DNA from: JAXMBN01 sp046349875
Lineage (GTDB): Bacteria; Planctomycetota; Planctomycetia; Pirellulales; Pirellulaceae
Length of the DNA: 64,000 nt
Assembly: GCA_046349875.1 (NCBI GenBank)
Contig: JAXMBN010000028.1
Location: 1-64,000 of the forward strand
Direction of reading: 5' to 3'
Part shown: positions 18,729 to 28,047 of the stretch, one piece after another
Layout: the number at the start of each line of letters is the position of its first letter
Position numbering within the stretch: the stretch's first letter is position 1
Notes under the pieces: model-generated
Database searches by the model: none
What the model saw: the letters and a program-made list of their open reading frames with translations, nothing else
What the model was told of the DNA's origin: nothing
Translations under genes and position numbers: made by a program

Positions 18729-19088
18729 ATGAGCCAACTTCAACGTTTGGGTGTAGGACCGCGACTTTCGGAAGCGGCCATTTTTCAGAATGTGGTTTAC
18801 TTAGCGGGCCAAGTCCCCGAAAAAACTGTGGATGATCCCATTGAAGCCCAAACCGCCGAAGTGTTAGAGATGATCGATCGATTGTTGGGTGAGGCAGGAA
18901 GTCACAAGTCGAAGATCTTGATGTGTCAGATCTTTTTGGCCGACCTCAAAGACTTTCCCGGGATGAATCAAGTGTGGGATCGTTGGGTCGTGCCAGGCAA
19001 CACTCCACCTCGCGCTACCGTTCAAGCACTTTTGGCCAATCCGAAGCATCGCGTCGAAATCGTCATCACGGCCGCGTGCGGAGCCTAG
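18729..19088 (+). CDS. RidA family (YjgF/UK114) enamine/imine deaminase-like protein
   Basis: 119 residues, the normal length for this trimeric fold. Family pattern: VVYLAGQVPE near the N-terminus, a central Q..EVLEMIDRLLGEAGSHKSKIL, FLADLKDFPGMNQVWDRWV, and the C-terminal PPRATVQALLANPKHRVEIVITAA, including the conserved Arg of the RidA active site (ARATV-like). RidA proteins hydrolyse reactive 2-aminoacrylate from PLP enzymes; subfamily members differ, so this exact activity is inferred. rsgA starts 6 bp downstream, so the two are co-transcribed. Confidence 0.9.
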   Translation: MSQLQRLGVGPRLSEAAIFQNVVYLAGQVPEKTVDDPIEAQTAEVLEMIDRLLGEAGSHKSKILMCQIFLADLKDFPGMNQVWDRWVVPGNTPPRATVQALLANPKHRVEIVITAACGA

Positions 19089-19094
19089 TTCGGT

Positions 19095-20234
19095 ATGACT
19101 CGAAAAAAGCCCAATAAGGTTCGCATCGAGTTTCGCAAGAAGCATGAGTCACGGACTCGCGATGCCGATTTGACTAGGCAGTTCGAGCAAACGACCGATG
19201 GTGAATTCGATACAGTAGGGCGGGAGCGGTTGACCGGCAAAGGAAACTTGACGCGGCATCGCACCATCGTCACCGGAGAGGATGCAGAGAGCATTCGCAA
19301 AGATCAGCCTATCCCTTTGGATGTGCAGGATGGTCTTGTTCCTGGAATCGTCCTTCGGGTTCACGGCTTGGAATGCATCGTCCAAGATCCAACCGGTAAA
19401 AACTATCGCTGTGCCGTCCGCCGCTTGCTCAAGTCGGTATCGACGTCAGAACGGCATGTGGTGGTTGCCGGAGATAAAGTGATGTTCCGTCCCGAGGGCC
19501 AGGAACAGGGCATGATTCATCGCATTGAACCTCGCTACGGCGTACTGAGTCGTACCAGCAAGAACCGCCGTCATATTTTGGTCTCCAATGTCGATCAACT
19601 CTTGATCGTGGCGAGTGCTGCGGAGCCCGAGATCAAACCGAATCTCGTCGATCGATTCTTGGCTACGGCCGAACAAAACCAGATCGAAGCTGTGATTTGC
19701 ATCAACAAGTGCGACCTGATCGATCCCGCTTTGTTGCAGCCCATTATCGGTGCCTATGCACAAATTGGCTATCGCGTATTGATGTTGTCGGCGACCAAGG
19801 GGTGGAATATCGATCTCTTGCGCCGCTTGGTACGCGGGCGGCAGAGTGTGGTTGCTGGGCAGAGCGGTGTGGGCAAGTCATCCTTGCTCAATGCGATCGA
19901 AGAAGGGTTGCATCTTCGCGTGCAAACGGTCAGTCAAGAAAATCAAAAGGGACGCCATACGACGACCACGGCCGAAGTTTTTCCGCTCTCCGATGGAGGC
20001 TCGATCATCGATACTCCCGGTATTCGGCAATTTCGGATGTGGGATATCGTACCGGAAGAGATGTCTTCGCTCTTCCGCGATGTTCGACCGTATGCGAACC
20101 ATTGTCGGTTTCCCAATTGCACGCATGTTCATGAAACCGACTGCGCGGTCAAAGATGCCGTGGCCGACGGAAGGCTCGATGTGCGACGCTACGAATCGTA
20201 TTGCCACATGCTCGACGATCAAGACGATGATTGA
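19095..20234 (+). CDS. rsgA: Ribosome small subunit-dependent GTPase A
   Basis: 379 residues with the circularly permuted GTPase order typical of RsgA/YjeQ: G4 NKCD (~203-206) precedes the P-loop GQSGVGKSS (~255-263), followed by DTPGIRQF. An OB-fold-like domain (~85-165) comes first and the C-terminal zinc knuckle is visible (FRDVRPYANHCRFPNCTHVHETDCAV). The protein helps late 30S maturation. The basic N-terminal ~80 residues (MTRKKPNKVRIEFRKKHES) are a longer extension than in E. coli. Overlapping transcription with the RidA gene is likely. Confidence 0.95.
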   Translation: MTRKKPNKVRIEFRKKHESRTRDADLTRQFEQTTDGEFDTVGRERLTGKGNLTRHRTIVTGEDAESIRKDQPIPLDVQDGLVPGIVLRVHGLECIVQDPTGKNYRCAVRRLLKSVSTSERHVVVAGDKVMFRPEGQEQGMIHRIEPRYGVLSRTSKNRRHILVSNVDQLLIVASAAEPEIKPNLVDRFLATAEQNQIEAVICINKCDLIDPALLQPIIGAYAQIGYRVLMLSATKGWNIDLLRRLVRGRQSVVAGQSGVGKSSLLNAIEEGLHLRVQTVSQENQKGRHTTTTAEVFPLSDGGSIIDTPGIRQFRMWDIVPEEMSSLFRDVRPYANHCRFPNCTHVHETDCAVKDAVADGRLDVRRYESYCHMLDDQDDD

Positions 20235-20267
20235 CCATAAATGAATCATGCCCTTAGCATGGTGTGT

Positions 20268-21584
20268 CTATCGTGCTTGCTCTTGATCTCTTCTTGAACG
20301 TCCCAAATGGAGCATCATCAAGCCTGCCAGAAAAAGGGACCCGGCCAAAAACCACCAGGCATACGAAAAGGTGCCGGTGGTTTGTTTGAGGAAACCTGTT
20401 AGGTATGGGCCCAGAAAGCCACCGATATTGCCAAAGGAATTGATCATCCCCACGGCGCCCGCTGCCGCGGGGCCTGCAAGAAAGGTTGTGGGATAGGACC
20501 ACCATACACCAAAAGCTCCGTACACTCCCATTGCGGCCAGGCACAGGCAAGCAAAGGAGAGAATCACATTATCGGTCATCGGGCCAAGGGCCATACCTGC
20601 CGCACCAAGAAACATACTACTGGCACCATGCCAACGCTTCTCTCCCGTTTGCGATGAATGATGTCCGAGCCACATCATGAAGGCCAAAGACAACCCCATG
20701 GGAAGAACGATGGTCCATCCTACCGCAACATTGGTCCAACCCGATGCGGCTTGAAGAACGCTCGGCATCCAATAATTGAAGCCCCAAAATCCTGTGATCC
20801 AAAGAAAGTAAGCGCTGCAGAGCAAGAGGACTTCGCGGTCACGGAGTGCATCCCAAACGCGATAGTGTCCCGCAGCAATCGTGCTTTCGTTTTCGCGTCG
20901 GTATTGATCCAACAGGAACTGTCGCTCTTCGTGAGTGAGCCATCGAGCCTTTTCGGGTGAATCTGCCATCCAAAATAGGAGGATGATGGCAAAGAGAACG
21001 GCAGGGATTGCTTCGAGCAAAAATAGTAGCTGCCACCCTTCCAGCCCGGCCCAAGTTAAGTCGAGTAGTGTGCCTGCCAATGGAGCCCCAACGATGCTCG
21101 AAATTTGCAAAGAAGTGAGCATCAACGCAATCGCGCGAGCTCGATCTTGTTTGGAAAACCATCGAGGAATGCACGATGCATAAAGGACGGGATAAAGGCT
21201 GGCTTCAGCGACCCCGAGCAAAAAACGGAGAATGTAAAACTCCCACTCGGTATGAATGAACGCCAGCCAACCCGATACCAATCCCCAAGAAAGCATGATT
21301 CGCGCAATCCAGAGTTTGGGGCTATAACGTTCAGCTAAAAGTGCGCCGGGAATCTCGAAAAGAACGTATCCAATAAAAAAGATACCCGCACCGAGCCCCA
21401 AGATTTTTTCATCGAAACCCAACGATTGTTTCATCGTCAGCGTAGCGTAGCTCAAATTCACGCGATCGAGATACGCGATAATCGAGGTCAAGAACAACGG
21501 AAAGATCACATTGAGATAGGTTTTGCGTTTGGCCGATCGGATCACCGTTTCCAACGGCGATGCAATATTGGTGGAACTCGACAT
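20268..21584 (-). CDS. MFS transporter, anion:cation symporter type
   Basis: 438 residues with about 12 transmembrane helices. N-terminal helix 1 (NVIFPLFLTSIIAYLDRVNLSYA) carries the DRVN element typical of the ACS branch of the major facilitator superfamily, and loop 2-3 has LAERYSPKLWIARIML. The central loop (PEKARWLTHEERQFL) also matches that branch. Family members take up organic acids such as hexuronates, glucarate or tartrate; the substrate is not predictable. It converges with rsgA (33-bp gap). Confidence 0.88.
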   Translation of the reverse strand: MSSSTNIASPLETVIRSAKRKTYLNVIFPLFLTSIIAYLDRVNLSYATLTMKQSLGFDEKILGLGAGIFFIGYVLFEIPGALLAERYSPKLWIARIMLSWGLVSGWLAFIHTEWEFYILRFLLGVAEASLYPVLYASCIPRWFSKQDRARAIALMLTSLQISSIVGAPLAGTLLDLTWAGLEGWQLLFLLEAIPAVLFAIILLFWMADSPEKARWLTHEERQFLLDQYRRENESTIAAGHYRVWDALRDREVLLLCSAYFLWITGFWGFNYWMPSVLQAASGWTNVAVGWTIVLPMGLSLAFMMWLGHHSSQTGEKRWHGASSMFLGAAGMALGPMTDNVILSFACLCLAAMGVYGAFGVWWSYPTTFLAGPAAAGAVGMINSFGNIGGFLGPYLTGFLKQTTGTFSYAWWFLAGSLFLAGLMMLHLGRSRRDQEQAR

Positions 21585-21778
21585 GAAACGCTACGATTCT
21601 CAACGGATTGTTGGCAGGAAACTCGGCGGAAAGGCAGAACAGCCGCGAGAACGAAGAGATCTCGCAGGATTCTTTCAACGGGTCATCATTCTCGCTTGTC
21701 CTCATGGAGAATGGCAATCCCTGAGTTGCCGTTGTACGCTAAGGATAGCCAACGATCGGGACGATCGTACGACAGCAC

Positions 21779-22075
21779 TTAATTCTGGCTGAAACCCAAT
21801 GGGGTTGAGACTTCGCCGAGCGGGTTCTTGCAGTATTGGCGATAGCAGCTGCAACAGAGATCGTAACGGCGAGCAATATGCGTCGCACCTTGCATGGGAT
21901 CTTCCGAAAAGAGATCGCTATTCTCCAGGATCTCATCGAGCGAATCCAAGTGGTCCTTATCGGGAGAATGATTGGCCGCATCGGTGGCGGCTTCGATTTC
22001 AATATGGACTACGTATCGCAGATCATGGTCTGGATCGATTTCGCGTTTGCAGCGATCGCAAATGTACTGAATCAT
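21779..22075 (-). CDS. Small zinc-ribbon-like protein
   Basis: 98 residues from the ATG at 22075 (MIQYICDRCKREID). A longer frame to 22210 exists, but its extra 45 residues look non-coding. Two cysteine pairs, CDRC near the N-terminus and CCSCYRQYC near the C-terminus, are spaced as in a split zinc ribbon. The middle is acidic (HIEIEAATDAANHSPDKDHLDSLDEILE). No enzyme motif. I infer a metal-binding adaptor or regulator; the function is unknown. Confidence 0.7.
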   Translation of the reverse strand: MIQYICDRCKREIDPDHDLRYVVHIEIEAATDAANHSPDKDHLDSLDEILENSDLFSEDPMQGATHIARRYDLCCSCYRQYCKNPLGEVSTPLGFSQN

Positions 22076-22408
22076 GATGAATCCCACGCGAAGAAAAGGA
22101 GGACGAGATAATTGCGTGTCAATCATCGAACTCGGGTCGAGGCACTTCAATGGCTCAACGCATCGTGATGGCATCCATCTATCGTAATGACACTCCCCGA
22201 GGAATCGCAAGCAACGATTCGTTTTTTTCGGTGCGGCACTTTATTCAGTTCGCTCAACAAGTACAAGTGCGACTCATCACATGCACAAATCCCCTCATTG
22301 ACGGGCTTGCACAACGAAGGAGTCTTGATCGCCCTTGGCTAAAGAACAGCAAGGGTTCCGCTGGCATTGCGCCCTCTTCAAGTCCATTATCTCGAGAATC
22401 GTTCGAGT
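22076..22408. other. Intergenic stretch without a recognised gene
   Basis: A 333-bp gap between the zinc-ribbon gene and the DUF456 gene, both on the minus strand. An open plus-strand frame (22150-22434) has no family-like features and runs into the DUF456 coding sequence. I see no RNA gene or clear terminator. Confidence 0.4.
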
Positions 22409-22987
22409 TCAATACGTCCACGCTAGCACAATGAGTACGGCCGCCATCACAGCACCGCAGAAGGACTTTCCGAGCGTTCCAGCAAGCTTGCCCCAAAAAG
22501 CCGCCACTCCAACTTGCACACTTCCGTCCCAATCCTTGCCTTTCCATCGTTCACCCAAAACGGCCCCAACGCACGCACCAACACCAGCGCACAGTACCGA
22601 TGCGATGAGACTTCCTACAACCGGGACCGGAAGTCCTACAAACATGCCCGCGATCGCACCGACCAAGGAACCAACAATCGCAAGCGCGGCCGATCGTTTG
22701 GACCCTCCGAGCTTTCCTACGCCGAGAGCGCTGGCCCCAAACTCAATTCCCTCGCCGACCAATCCCACCACGCTCAAAAAGAGAAGACTCCATGCAGGAA
22801 CGAAGGCAATCCACTCCTGCGGAAGAATGGCGTAGGCTAGAACGGCCGTCACCACGATGACCCAGTTGCCCGGCAATCCCAAAAAGGTGGCCACGAGCGA
22901 AGCTAAGGCGATCAGCGTAACCAGGCTTGCTATGAATAGTGAAAGCGTTGCTATCAGCATAGAGATCAGACTCACCTTCCAACGCAA
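22409..22987 (-). CDS. DUF456 membrane protein
   Basis: 192 residues and mostly hydrophobic: helices near 8-32, 38-55, 62-85 and glycine-rich helices 100-125, 128-150, 168-190. The N-terminal FLGLPGNWVIVVTAVLAY block and the repeated GxxxG segments (GSLVGAIAGMFVGLPVPVVGSLIASVLCAGVGACVGAVLGE) match the DUF456 family of small membrane proteins with a glycine-zipper-like core. Function unknown; inner-membrane location is inferred from composition. Confidence 0.85.
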   Translation of the reverse strand: MRWKVSLISMLIATLSLFIASLVTLIALASLVATFLGLPGNWVIVVTAVLAYAILPQEWIAFVPAWSLLFLSVVGLVGEGIEFGASALGVGKLGGSKRSAALAIVGSLVGAIAGMFVGLPVPVVGSLIASVLCAGVGACVGAVLGERWKGKDWDGSVQVGVAAFWGKLAGTLGKSFCGAVMAAVLIVLAWTY

Positions 22988-23138
22988 GACCCTTGGGTCG
23001 CATGAGGCCCTTCTTGCCGTTCCATCATCCGATTCGAAGCACAGGCCCGTTCCTTGGAAAGTTTTTCCAAGACAGGGCTTATTCTTTTCCGTCTGGGAAG
23101 AGCCTCAAGAAACCGACCGACGCCTGTTAGGGAACTCT

Positions 23139-24251
23139 TCACTTGGATACAGGCTTTGGCAACGATTGCACCAATTGCCCACACGCCGCTTGGACATCGC
23201 TACCCATGGAATAGCGAATCGTGGTGAAGATGCCTGCATTGCGAAGTCGCATGGCGAACTCGCTCCGCCGTTCACGAGGTGTCGGTTTCCAGTTCTGAAC
23301 AAACGAAGTCGAATTGTAGGGGATGAGGTTGATCATCACGTACATCCCTTGAAGATACTCAATCAACGCATCGGCATCCTCATCGCGATCGTTCACTCCT
23401 TCGATCATGATATGCTCGATCATGACAGGGCCTTGATGGCGATGGGTCTTGGGTTTGGTAGCCACATGTCGAAGCGCTTCCCGAGTCTCTTCCCAGGAGT
23501 ATTTTCTTGACCACGGAACGAGCTTGCTTCGAAGTTCAGGCTTGGCACTATGCAAGCTCAGCGCCATCTGAATTCCAGGAAAGGTCTCGATCAATCGTAT
23601 CATGGCATCTGGCACACCCACGGTGGATACGGTGATGCGACGATGAGGCATGTTGAACATGTCAGGATCGGTCAAGACTTCGATGGCGCGATAGAGGTTC
23701 TCTTCGTTATGAAGTGGTTCGCCCATTCCCATGAAGACGATATTGCGAAGGCGTCGACTTTCACCGCGAGTGATACGAGCCGCAACCAGGATTTGCTCCA
23801 ATATCTCGGCGTAGTGAAGATTGCGCTTCAGTCCCATTCGAGCTGTTGCGCAAAAAGGGCATCCCGCTTGGCATCCAACCTGAGTCGATACACAAACCGC
23901 TGTCCGCGAAGGACCCGAACGCAGAAGTACCGTCTCCAACCGGTGCTGGTCTTCGGTCTCGAGCACCAGCTTGACCGAAGGATCGATGGTGGAATCGCGA
24001 CGCTGGTAGATCTTTAGCGGCGCGACGTGAAATTCTTCAAACGCTCGTACCGCATGCTCGGGGCCCAGCCGCTCAAGCGACTTTTCACATGGCTCATGAA
24101 GCTGAAATCGTGAATACCGCATCTTCCGCATGACCTGCGGATCGATGCGATGGCGACGACGAAAGTGCCCCATCGCCTCCACGTCAAACAACGTCGGGCG
24201 GGGACCAAAAGGAGCGGAAACGGAGCTTTCGTCAAGAATCGGAATCGACAT
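23139..24251 (-). CDS. rlmN: RlmN-like radical SAM rRNA/tRNA adenine C2-methyltransferase
   Basis: 370 residues, typical of RlmN, which methylates C2 of A2503 in 23S rRNA and A37 in some tRNAs. The radical-SAM cluster motif is GCQAGCPFCATARMG (CxxxCxxC), and the methyl-carrying cysteine near the C-terminus lies in SMGSDVQAACGQL. Also visible: IVFMGMGEPLHN, ALSLHSAKPELR and VMIEHIMIEGVNDRDEDADAL. The GMGEPL block favours RlmN over Cfr. It is followed by a 151-bp gap with a short hairpin (cttggaaa/tttccaag, 23053-23071) before the DUF456 gene. Confidence 0.93.
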   Translation of the reverse strand: MSIPILDESSVSAPFGPRPTLFDVEAMGHFRRRHRIDPQVMRKMRYSRFQLHEPCEKSLERLGPEHAVRAFEEFHVAPLKIYQRRDSTIDPSVKLVLETEDQHRLETVLLRSGPSRTAVCVSTQVGCQAGCPFCATARMGLKRNLHYAEILEQILVAARITRGESRRLRNIVFMGMGEPLHNEENLYRAIEVLTDPDMFNMPHRRITVSTVGVPDAMIRLIETFPGIQMALSLHSAKPELRSKLVPWSRKYSWEETREALRHVATKPKTHRHQGPVMIEHIMIEGVNDRDEDADALIEYLQGMYVMINLIPYNSTSFVQNWKPTPRERRSEFAMRLRNAGIFTTIRYSMGSDVQAACGQLVQSLPKPVSK

Positions 24252-24346
24252 AGTCGTTCCATCGTAACTCCCGATTTTGAGGTCAGGAAGGCCGATCCAT
24301 CGACTTTCGCAATGCAGGGCCTATATCTTCCTCTAGGGCAAGCATC

Positions 24347-25468
24347 TTAGGGGTGAGAATAACTTTGCCCTTGCTTCAAAACCTGCCATTCATCTTTCGT
24401 TTCCAATAGCGTTTTTGCCTCTCCACCTTGCAACCATGCCTTTGCCACTGGATCCTCCTTCAGGTAGCTATCCCAAAAAGCGGTGGAATAGGCCAACATC
24501 ACGCGATGGTGATTGGGGTTTTTACGCTGCAATCCATCCTCGGGCAATCTCGAGTCGGTAAAGGCAGAGTGGCGAGCCTCATCCAAGACCAGTTGATACC
24601 GATCGATTGTCTTGGGCAGATGCGGAAAGAGCTTCATGCGGTCTTGAGGGTTGGAAACTCCAATGGCAGATGAATCGCGGGTGCCGGTCATCAGCATCCA
24701 CGGTATTGGGACTTGATCGAAAGCCCGCTCAACACTTCCAGCGGCTGGTGGACTTGGGCTGAGCAATAATGCTGCATCGATGCGAGCATCCAGATACTTC
24801 TGGCCAATCAAAGGATAGTTCTGCCCACTGACCGCTTGCGTGGTGATCGCGCCGAAAGAATGCCCAGACATTCCGACATGCTCCAATGGGAATCGGTCCT
24901 TCCATTTCGATTGAGGGTCGCGATTCCATTGATCTAGCTGATCGAGTACCACATGGACGTCGTCGATCCTCGCAGTGAACTGGGGCCCGGAAGCGGCACC
25001 TCGCATCGCATCCATCCTCGTTCCCAATGCTTTGCCTCGCCATACCGATTCATCGCTCCCTGGGTGTTGCAAGAATACGCAAACATAACCGCGAGATGAC
25101 CAATGCGAGCCACAAAACGCATTGACTTGATTGGTGCCACCTAACCCATGGCTGAAGAGAATCACTCCGGATACGGAAGCTTCACGTGGCTGATAGATGC
25201 GCACTGGCACTTCTCGCTTGCCATTCGGATAGCGGATCGAAAGTGTTTCCACCGGAAGCGTTGCATCGGGATTCGATTGCAAGGGGTCGTAGTTTCCCGA
25301 TACGCTGGCGTTTGCCAGTTTGTTGGAAAGTCCCTGTTTGTTTGCAGTGGGCTCTTGCCCCTGCCCTGCTCCTACCGCGAAGCCCAGGCAGCAATATAGG
25401 CACCAAAGCGAAACGCAAAAACGGTGTTTCCAACAAGCCGGATTCCAAGTCAACATGATTGCGCTCAT
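24347..25468 (-). CDS. Secreted alpha/beta hydrolase, PAF-acetylhydrolase-like
   Basis: 373 residues. The N-terminus (CVSLWCLYCCLGFAVGAGQGQE) looks like a signal peptide with a possible cleavage after VGA. The hydrolase core shows the oxyanion strand GVILFSHGLGGT, nucleophile elbow MSGHSFGAIT (GxSxG) and a C-terminal His in DEARHSAFTD. The layout resembles bacterial PAF acetylhydrolase / dienelactone-hydrolase-like esterases; the substrate is unknown. An internal ATG (MLTWN) is a possible start five codons in. Confidence 0.82.
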   Translation of the reverse strand: MSAIMLTWNPACWKHRFCVSLWCLYCCLGFAVGAGQGQEPTANKQGLSNKLANASVSGNYDPLQSNPDATLPVETLSIRYPNGKREVPVRIYQPREASVSGVILFSHGLGGTNQVNAFCGSHWSSRGYVCVFLQHPGSDESVWRGKALGTRMDAMRGAASGPQFTARIDDVHVVLDQLDQWNRDPQSKWKDRFPLEHVGMSGHSFGAITTQAVSGQNYPLIGQKYLDARIDAALLLSPSPPAAGSVERAFDQVPIPWMLMTGTRDSSAIGVSNPQDRMKLFPHLPKTIDRYQLVLDEARHSAFTDSRLPEDGLQRKNPNHHRVMLAYSTAFWDSYLKEDPVAKAWLQGGEAKTLLETKDEWQVLKQGQSYSHP

Positions 25469-25567
25469 GAGTGTGCAGCATAACTAGACATAAAGAACAA
25501 GACGATGTTCATCTACATGGTCTCATAAAGGATTGCTGCATCGATCTTCTATCGTGGACAACATTCC

Positions 25568-25599
25568 AAAAAAAATGCCGAGGCTATTACCTCGGCATT
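25568..25599 (-). terminator. Intrinsic terminator after the aldose 1-epimerase gene
   Basis: On the minus strand a perfect 10-bp stem (aatgccgagg / cctcggcatt, 25574-25599) is followed directly by a run of eight T. It lies 27 bp past the epimerase stop codon. Confidence 0.85.
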
Positions 25600-25625
25600 C
25601 TGATTCGGCATCCAAATTCCATCGT

Positions 25626-26738
25626 CTACTTAGTGGAAAACTTGAAGACGGTAGACGTTTTGTATTCACTTCCCACCTTGAGCAGGGTCGACGGGAAGTT
25701 GGCTTGGTTGGGGCTATCTGGGAAGTGTTGCGTTTCCAAGCAGAAACCACCGCGATGAACGTAGGTCTTGCCTGACTTGCCTTTGAGTCGGCCATCCAAG
25801 AAGTTACCGCAATAGAATTGAATACCAGGCTCGGTGGTTTCAATCTCCATCAATCGGCCCGTGGTTGGCTCATAGACCGAAGCGGCTTTGGTCATTGCGC
25901 CAGCATTTGGCTTCACCAACACAAAATTGTGATCGAAGCCCAATCCAAACTTGAGCTGTTCGTTATCGACGGCGATGTCCTTGCCGATCTTCTTGGCTTT
26001 GGTGAAATCAAAAGGGGTTCCTGCAACGGGTGCGAGCACGCCCGTTGGGATCAAGGTGCTATCAACGGGAGTATACTTGTCGGCGTTGATCATGAGTTCA
26101 TGATCGAGAATATCGCCATTGCCTTCACCCTTGAGATTGAAATAGGAATGCTGAGTGAGATTGACGTGGGTGTCTTTGGTGGTGGTCGCATGGTAGTCCA
26201 CCTTGAGTTCGTTAGCATTGGTCCAGGTATAGGTGATCGTGGCCGTCAATTGGCCAGGGTAGCCTTCTTCTTTGTCTTTGGCCACATACTTCATTTGGAC
26301 ACCGGTCCAACCATCTCCGGATACCGGCTTGGCGTCCCACACTACTTTGTCAAACCCAATAACACCTCCATGCAAATGATTGGGACCGTTGTTGGTCGCT
26401 AAGGTGTAGGTTTCATTTCCAATCGAAAACTTGCCTTTCGCAATTCGGTTGCCATAGCGTCCAACAATGGCACCAAAGTAAGGCTTGTCGACCGCATTCA
26501 TGTAGTCTTCGACGCGGTTATAACCAAGCGCGATATCTCCGATCTTTCCCGACTTGTCAGGAACCATAATCGAAGTAATGATCGCGCCGTAGTTGGTGAT
26601 CTTCACGACGCCACCAGAGGCATTGGTGAGCGTATAGAGTTTGATTTCATCAAAATCATCGATTTGAATCTGACCATTCGCCGTTGTAGCCATCGACATG
26701 GCTAGCAGGATACACACAGAGAGGAACTTCTTGAGCAT
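25626..26738 (-). CDS. Secreted aldose 1-epimerase (galactose mutarotase)
   Basis: 370 residues. A clear signal peptide (MLKKFLSVCILLAMSMATTANG) places the enzyme outside the cytoplasm. The mutarotase fold is well marked: NYGAIITSIMVPD, GYNRVEDYM, FGAIVGRYGNRIAKGKF, the catalytic His in NGPNHLHGG, and NLTQHSYFNL with the second His. Near the C-terminus TTEPGIQFYCGNF is where the general-base Glu is expected. It interconverts anomers of galactose or other hexoses. Export suggests use on sugars released from external polysaccharides (inference). Confidence 0.93.
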   Translation of the reverse strand: MLKKFLSVCILLAMSMATTANGQIQIDDFDEIKLYTLTNASGGVVKITNYGAIITSIMVPDKSGKIGDIALGYNRVEDYMNAVDKPYFGAIVGRYGNRIAKGKFSIGNETYTLATNNGPNHLHGGVIGFDKVVWDAKPVSGDGWTGVQMKYVAKDKEEGYPGQLTATITYTWTNANELKVDYHATTTKDTHVNLTQHSYFNLKGEGNGDILDHELMINADKYTPVDSTLIPTGVLAPVAGTPFDFTKAKKIGKDIAVDNEQLKFGLGFDHNFVLVKPNAGAMTKAASVYEPTTGRLMEIETTEPGIQFYCGNFLDGRLKGKSGKTYVHRGGFCLETQHFPDSPNQANFPSTLLKVGSEYKTSTVFKFSTK

Positions 26739-26767
26739 TCAATAACTCCAATGATGAAAACCCGATA

Positions 26768-27823
26768 TTAACGTTGAAAAATCGGCAGGTAACCGCGATC
26801 CATTTGAAGCATGATCAGATTGCAGGCCGTCACATAAAACGGATTGATTTGGCCCTCCCAAGAGCCATCTGCCTTCTGCTCACTTGCTATCTTGTCGTAA
26901 AGTCGCTCGCGGAAGGGAAGCCATTCTTCATCTCCCTGCCGATAGACGACTTGTGTGTAATAGAGGTAGGTGTAGTGCCAATGCCCAAACGACTCTGCTT
27001 CGTTATTGATGTCGTGGAGCTTTTGTTTGGCAAAGGTAAGCATCTCGGGAACGTGCTTGCCATCGTAGTCCCCTGCGTTGTAGAGCGAAGCCAATGAGGC
27101 CGCCGTGATCGCAGGACGAGAAGTCCCCATTTGCTTGCTGGAATAGCTGATACCACCGTCTGAATTCTGGCATGAATAGATATACTTCTTGGCCGCTTCG
27201 ATGATGCTCACGGGAACGGCGATCCCTGCATTGCGGCAACCGCGAAGTCCTTGCACTTGAGTGATGGTTGTGGAACCTTCATCGTAGTCGTTCCCATCCT
27301 TCGCACTCACATAGCCCCAGCCACCTGAAGGCGTTTGAGCTTTCCCGCAAAAATCGACGGCCTTATTGAGAACTTGGACGAGCTCTTCTCGTCGATCCAA
27401 AAAACCTTCTTCGCCCAAAACTTGCGATAGGAAGAGCATGGCGAACCCATGTCCATAGGTGTAGCGCAAGTCAGCCGTTTGATCTCCGATGAGTCCATTG
27501 TTGCGACTCTTGCTGATCAAAAAGTCGCACGTTCGACTGATGTTCTTCGCGTATGGACCTTGAGTGCTCGTAGAGCCTGAACACAACATAGCCAACCCAG
27601 CCAAGGCGGCGATAGCGGTTGGATAGGGTGGCGAGTTCCATTGCCCGCGCGAGGATTGATTGACGGCCAGATACTCAAGACCATTTCGCGTTGCGCTATC
27701 CCATCGCGGATCGCGATCGAAGCTTGAAGAGCCCGCCCAGCTCGATCCACTCGACGCCGCAACCAAACCGGTTGCGGTCAAGGCCTGCAAAAATCGACGT
27801 CGATGGAAAGGTGGTCGTATCAT
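26768..27823 (-). CDS. Tat-exported terpene-cyclase-fold (prenyltransferase/squalene oxidase repeat) protein
   Basis: About 351 residues from ATG 27823 (MIRPPFHRRRF); ATG 27856 would add 11. HRRRFLQALTATGLVAASSGSSWA is a twin-arginine-like signal. The mature part is a run of alpha/alpha-barrel repeats with QSSRGQWNSPPYPTAIAALAGLAML, TPSGGWGYVS, NSDGGISYSS and KADGSWEGQINPFYVTAC, like the prenyltransferase/squalene oxidase repeat family. The DxDD motif of true cyclases is not evident, so it is probably non-catalytic or different. This family is common in planctomycetes; function unknown. Confidence 0.82.
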   Translation of the reverse strand: MIRPPFHRRRFLQALTATGLVAASSGSSWAGSSSFDRDPRWDSATRNGLEYLAVNQSSRGQWNSPPYPTAIAALAGLAMLCSGSTSTQGPYAKNISRTCDFLISKSRNNGLIGDQTADLRYTYGHGFAMLFLSQVLGEEGFLDRREELVQVLNKAVDFCGKAQTPSGGWGYVSAKDGNDYDEGSTTITQVQGLRGCRNAGIAVPVSIIEAAKKYIYSCQNSDGGISYSSKQMGTSRPAITAASLASLYNAGDYDGKHVPEMLTFAKQKLHDINNEAESFGHWHYTYLYYTQVVYRQGDEEWLPFRERLYDKIASEQKADGSWEGQINPFYVTACNLIMLQMDRGYLPIFQR

Positions 27824-28017
27824 GGGCAGCCGTGCAGATGGGGACAATGAACGCATCGAGCACCCAAAGGGCTCAATTCCTAGAAGTTAGTTTCCCCCTT
27901 TTGAAGCCGCGAAGCAATGGCGGATCTTGGCGAGCGTCCCGAACCAGTACGGTTGGGACGCCTCGCTACGGAGAATCTCAAAAGAACTACGCTTTCTATC
28001 GCCTTAGCAGGTCAATA

Positions 28018-28047
28018 GAGCCCCAAAACTATTCGTCGTGGGGGCTC
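28018..28047 (-). terminator. Possible terminator at the 3' end of leuA
   Basis: gagcccc (28018-28024) pairs with ggggctc (28041-28047). On the minus strand the stem overlaps the leuA stop codon region and is followed only by TATTGACC, so a U-tract is lacking. Confidence 0.35.

Noticed and set aside
22150..22434. 94-codon plus-strand frame in the gap before DUF456
   Set aside because: No ribosome site or family features, and it runs into the DUF456 gene; not enough support.
23053..23071. Hairpin cttggaaa/tttccaag as an rlmN terminator
   Set aside because: The stem is short and no T-tract follows on the minus strand, so it is mentioned only in the rlmN entry.
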